64,000 nt of DNA from JAHEYG01 sp040403535 (lineage in GTDB: Bacteria; Bacteroidota; Bacteroidia; B-17B0; Aurantibacillaceae), in NCBI GenBank assembly GCA_040403535.1, contig JBBAKL010000005.1:1-64000 (forward strand). The letters run 5' to 3'. The notes under the pieces were generated by a model that was given only the letters and a program-made list of their open reading frames with translations, made no database searches and was not told where the DNA came from. Of this stretch, positions 61,700 to 64,000 are shown one piece after another (within the stretch, counting starts at the first letter, position 1; the number at the start of each line of letters is the position of its first letter). The position numbers were made by a program, and so were the translations under genes.

Positions 61700-62374
61700 A
61701 TGCAGGAAAACATGGAAGAGTTAACAAACTATTTATCTGGTTTTGTTAGCGATAGAAGAAAACAGAGATTACATGACGTGTTACAGGAACGTATGCGCCA
61801 CATGACTGTGGTTTTAGAAGACGTGTATCAGGCGCACAATGCCAGTGCGGTATTGCGCAGTTGCGATTGTTTTGGCGTGCAGGATGTACACTTTATTGAA
61901 AACAGAAATAATTTTAAAATCAGTGAAGATGTATCAATGGGCTCTACCCAATGGTTGAGCATTTATAAATACAGAGAGAAAGAAAACAACACAAAAAAGT
62001 GTTTACAGGATTTAAAAAATAAAGGGTACCGAATTGTAGCCACTACGCCTCACAAAGACGATTGCACCATTTCTGAACTAGATGTTACGAAGCCTTTCGC
62101 TTTGGTGTTTGGCACCGAGATTGATGGCATTACACAAGATGTGTTTGATGTGGCGGATGAATTTGTAAAAATTCCGATGTATGGCTTTACAGAGAGTTTT
62201 AATATTAGTGTAAGTGCTGCTTTATGCATGTATGAATTAACCACGCGCATTCGCAAACAAAACATTGCTTATCAATTGAGTGAAAAAGAAAAAGAAGAAA
62301 TTTATTTAGAGTGGCTAAAGGCTTCAATCAGCAAGCCTGATTTAATTATAAAGGATTTTTATAATAAGAAGTAA
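61700..62374 (+). CDS. trmH: tRNA/rRNA 2'-O-methyltransferase, TrmH type
   Basis: A 224-residue SPOUT methyltransferase, probably tRNA (Gm18) 2'-O-methyltransferase. The three family motifs are present: HNASAVLRSCDCFGV (motif 1, with the catalytic Arg), VFGTEIDGI (motif 2) and IPMYGFTESFNISVSAA (motif 3, knot and SAM site). The N-terminal RRKQRLHDVLQERMRHMTVVLEDV is typical of TrmH. ATG 61700 fits a promoter box ending 4 bases earlier; an internal ATG at 61712 is an alternative. Confidence 0.92.
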   Translation: MQENMEELTNYLSGFVSDRRKQRLHDVLQERMRHMTVVLEDVYQAHNASAVLRSCDCFGVQDVHFIENRNNFKISEDVSMGSTQWLSIYKYREKENNTKKCLQDLKNKGYRIVATTPHKDDCTISELDVTKPFALVFGTEIDGITQDVFDVADEFVKIPMYGFTESFNISVSAALCMYELTTRIRKQNIAYQLSEKEKEEIYLEWLKASISKPDLIIKDFYNKK

Positions 62375-62375
62375 T

Positions 62376-62431
62376 GTCATGCCGAACTTGTTTCGGCATC
62401 TTTTAAGATCCTGATACAAGTTCAGGATGAC
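62376..62431. repeat. REP-like 56-base palindromic element
   Basis: Two 25-base halves, GTCATGCCGAACTTGTTTCG.. and its degenerate complement ..CAAGTTCAGGATGAC, about 20 of 25 positions matching, around TTTTAA. It lies between convergent trmH and the aldehyde dehydrogenase gene, so it may act as a bidirectional terminator. Similar GTCATxCTGAACTTG palindromes are dispersed in many bacterial genomes. Confidence 0.75.
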
Positions 62432-62438
62432 TGTAACA

Positions 62439-63320
62439 TCAATATTTACTTCCGCTCGTTCCGATATTTTCCACCGGATGCCAGGTGGTTTTGGTTTCCT
62501 GAAGGTCTTGGATTAAATAAGGATTTTGTGAATCGGCTTTGCTCCAGTCTTTATCCCAAAAAAAGACGCGCTTTACATTTAACGAAGCATTTTCTCCTAT
62601 CAATTTAATTTCTTCTTTCTTGTTACGACAATAAATCAAAGCGTTAACATCCATATGAGAAGAAAAATGCGAATGCAATTCGTCCGATGTTCCGGTTAAT
62701 ATATTCACCACTCCTCCCGGTAAATCGGAAGTTGCTAATACCTCAGCTAAAGTAATACTGCACAATGGCATTTTTTCTGAAGCTAATACGATACAGGTAT
62801 TTCCGCCTACAATTACCGGCGCAATTACGGATACTAATCCTAATAAAGATGATTTTTCGGGAGCAATAATACTTACTACGCCCATTGGCTCAGGAACAGA
62901 AAAATTAAAATGGGAAGAAGAAACCGGATTGACACTCGAAAACAATTGCTGGTACTTATCGCACCATCCGGCATAATAAACCCAACGGTCGACAGATAAC
63001 TGCACTTCTGTTTCAGCCTGTTTTTTAGTTATACCTTGTTGTACCAGTTCGTTTACAAATTGTTCTTTTCTGCCTTCCAGCATTTCAGCTATGCGGTATA
63101 AAATTTGTCCGCGATTAAAATGTGTTTTACTGCTCCATCCTGCAAATGCTGAACGGGCAGCCACCTCAGCATTACGAAAATCCTTTCTTGACGAAAGGCT
63201 TACATTGGCAATTACTTCTTTCTTTGAATTCATGAGCGGATAATAACGGCCACTCTCAGTACGAGGAAACTGACCGCCGATATATAATTTGTAGGTTTTT
63301 AAAACTTCGATACGTGACAT
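62439..63320 (-). CDS. Short aldehyde-dehydrogenase-like protein without catalytic half
   Basis: 293 residues. The N-terminal NAD-binding half of an aldehyde dehydrogenase is recognisable: YIGGQFPRTESGR, AARSAFAGWSSKTHFNRGQILYRIAEML, EPMGVVSIIAPEKSSLLGLVSVIAPVIVGGNTCIV and DLPGGVVNILTG. Normal family members have 480-500 residues; here the frame ends naturally before the catalytic Cys region, and the usual ELGGK motif is absent. No remnant of the missing half is seen downstream. It may be an NAD-binding partner of a full-length dehydrogenase encoded upstream outside the window, or a degenerate gene. Confidence 0.8.
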   Translation of the reverse strand: MSRIEVLKTYKLYIGGQFPRTESGRYYPLMNSKKEVIANVSLSSRKDFRNAEVAARSAFAGWSSKTHFNRGQILYRIAEMLEGRKEQFVNELVQQGITKKQAETEVQLSVDRWVYYAGWCDKYQQLFSSVNPVSSSHFNFSVPEPMGVVSIIAPEKSSLLGLVSVIAPVIVGGNTCIVLASEKMPLCSITLAEVLATSDLPGGVVNILTGTSDELHSHFSSHMDVNALIYCRNKKEEIKLIGENASLNVKRVFFWDKDWSKADSQNPYLIQDLQETKTTWHPVENIGTSGSKY

Positions 63321-63341
63321 GATGAGTTAAAGGTAAGAATT

Positions 63342-64000
63342 TTACTTAAAACACTCCCTAATAAATTGCCTTAAGGCTTTGTTAGATGCTTTAGGCGATT
63401 CTAAAAAGCCCATGTGGCCATCGTGCTCCAAATACAAGAGGTGACGGTTACGTATTTTTTGTGATTGTTCCATCAATTGCCAGGCCGGTAACACATTGTC
63501 GTGCTCACCAATCACCATCATAATCGGATATTCTACCAATCCTAAAATTACACTGCGATCCGGACGGTCTTTCATGCCTTCCAAAGCGGAAATAATTCCT
63601 TGCTTTTTGGTTTTACCGGCTATTTTCGAAGCAAACGCAATCTCTTTTTTAAGGTACTTTAAATTTTTTGTGGCAAAAAGGTTTCGAATCACCTCCGTAG
63701 TATAAATACGATGATTGGCTTTTACCACTTTTATGGAACGGGTACGGTCGCGTTTTTTCTCTTCGGTATCGGCATAGGCCGTTGAATGGTACAAACAAAT
63801 ACCTTTGATATTATCCGGAAATAAATCGGCGAATGCTAGCGCTGCATATCCACCCATACTATGGCCTATTAAAACATACTTTTTTAATTTCAGATGGTCA
63901 AGCACAGCCTTTAAGCTCTTGGCTAGCAAATCCATGGTGTGCACATAACCGAAATTGTCAGAGCCTCCATGACCTGGTAAATCAATTGCGATAACACGAT
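63342..64000 (-). CDS. Alpha/beta-fold hydrolase, N-terminus beyond window
   Basis: The frame is open to the edge of the window and continues beyond it; about 218 residues are visible. The early strand RVIAIDLPGHGGSD and the nucleophile elbow GHSMGG are typical of the alpha/beta hydrolase fold. A likely acidic residue is in GEHDNVLPAW, and the catalytic His is in LEHDGHMGFLE. The substrate is unknown. It is 21 bases upstream of the short aldehyde dehydrogenase gene on the same strand. Apparent starts inside the window (GTG 63944) would remove the first core strand and are rejected. Confidence 0.88.
   Translation of the reverse strand, partial: RVIAIDLPGHGGSDNFGYVHTMDLLAKSLKAVLDHLKLKKYVLIGHSMGGYAALAFADLFPDNIKGICLYHSTAYADTEEKKRDRTRSIKVVKANHRIYTTEVIRNLFATKNLKYLKKEIAFASKIAGKTKKQGIISALEGMKDRPDRSVILGLVEYPIMMVIGEHDNVLPAWQLMEQSQKIRNRHLLYLEHDGHMGFLESPKASNKALRQFIRECFK

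Noticed and set aside
63342..63944. Alpha/beta hydrolase starting at GTG 63944
   Set aside because: The same frame continues upstream to the window edge with the conserved IDLPGHGGSD strand, so the gene is cut by the window.
1..64000. CRISPR arrays, tRNA and rRNA genes, classical IS transposases
   Set aside because: Looked for regularly spaced repeats, tRNA-like cloverleaf segments, rRNA and transposase-type proteins and saw none; very divergent cases could be missed by eye.

Overview
The window is a chromosomal segment of an AT-rich member of the Bacteroidota. Evidence: TANNTTTG-type promoter boxes, a secreted protein with a type B C-terminal type IX secretion signal, a GLPGLI protein paired with an outer-membrane barrel, an S46 dipeptidyl-peptidase, a PorE-like OmpA protein, Bacteroidota-type SdhCAB and the order purH-mreB-mreC-mreD-mrdA-rodA. 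I cannot assign a genus. No rRNA, tRNA or CRISPR array was seen.

Layout. 1-4.8 kb: tail of yraN, rluB with a long disordered N-terminus, glmS, and on the minus strand a membrane protein plus XRE regulator whose promoter carries a palindromic candidate operator. 4.2-7.1 kb: DedA protein, small secreted protein, fused oligopeptide ABC ATPase. 7.3-10.9 kb: sdhCAB. 10.9-15.0 kb: broken CPBP protease gene, GLPGLI protein and barrel. 15.2-17.0 kb: gcvT and comB. 17.0-24.2 kb: the elongasome operon led by purH. 24.4-29.0 kb: a 1530-residue T9SS cargo protein. 29.4-31.1 kb: asd and nbaC, preceded by a leader-peptide attenuator. 31.2-47.4 kb: EamA transporter, S46 peptidase, ogt, acs, OmpA-type envelope proteins, a TPR protein, ElyC-like protein and feoAB. 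47.4-52.7 kb: amidohydrolase, rlmN, polyprenyl synthase, MORN-like lipoprotein and a membrane SpoIIE-type phosphatase.

52.7-58.9 kb is the accessory region. A DUF559 endonuclease gene lies between 27-bp inverted repeats and is followed by a decayed copy of the phosphatase gene end. Then comes a three-gene restriction-modification-like operon: a methyltransferase-like subunit with SAM motifs but no NPPY, a second subunit with NPPY but altered SAM motifs, and a GIY-YIG/helicase fusion. The operon is bracketed by two large hairpins that share an identical 15-base loop sequence but have different stems. An attC-like 126-bp imperfect palindrome follows. I regard these hairpins and the split methyltransferase module as the best candidates for an undescribed system.

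58.9-64 kb returns to core genes: M3 peptidase, patatin-like lipase, TrmH-type methyltransferase, a short aldehyde dehydrogenase lacking the catalytic half, and an alpha/beta hydrolase running off the end.

The clearest regulatory find is the asd leader. It has a 14-codon peptide rich in Lys, Thr, Ile, Met and Asn codons, followed by mutually exclusive pause, antiterminator and terminator stems, as in classical ribosome-mediated attenuation.
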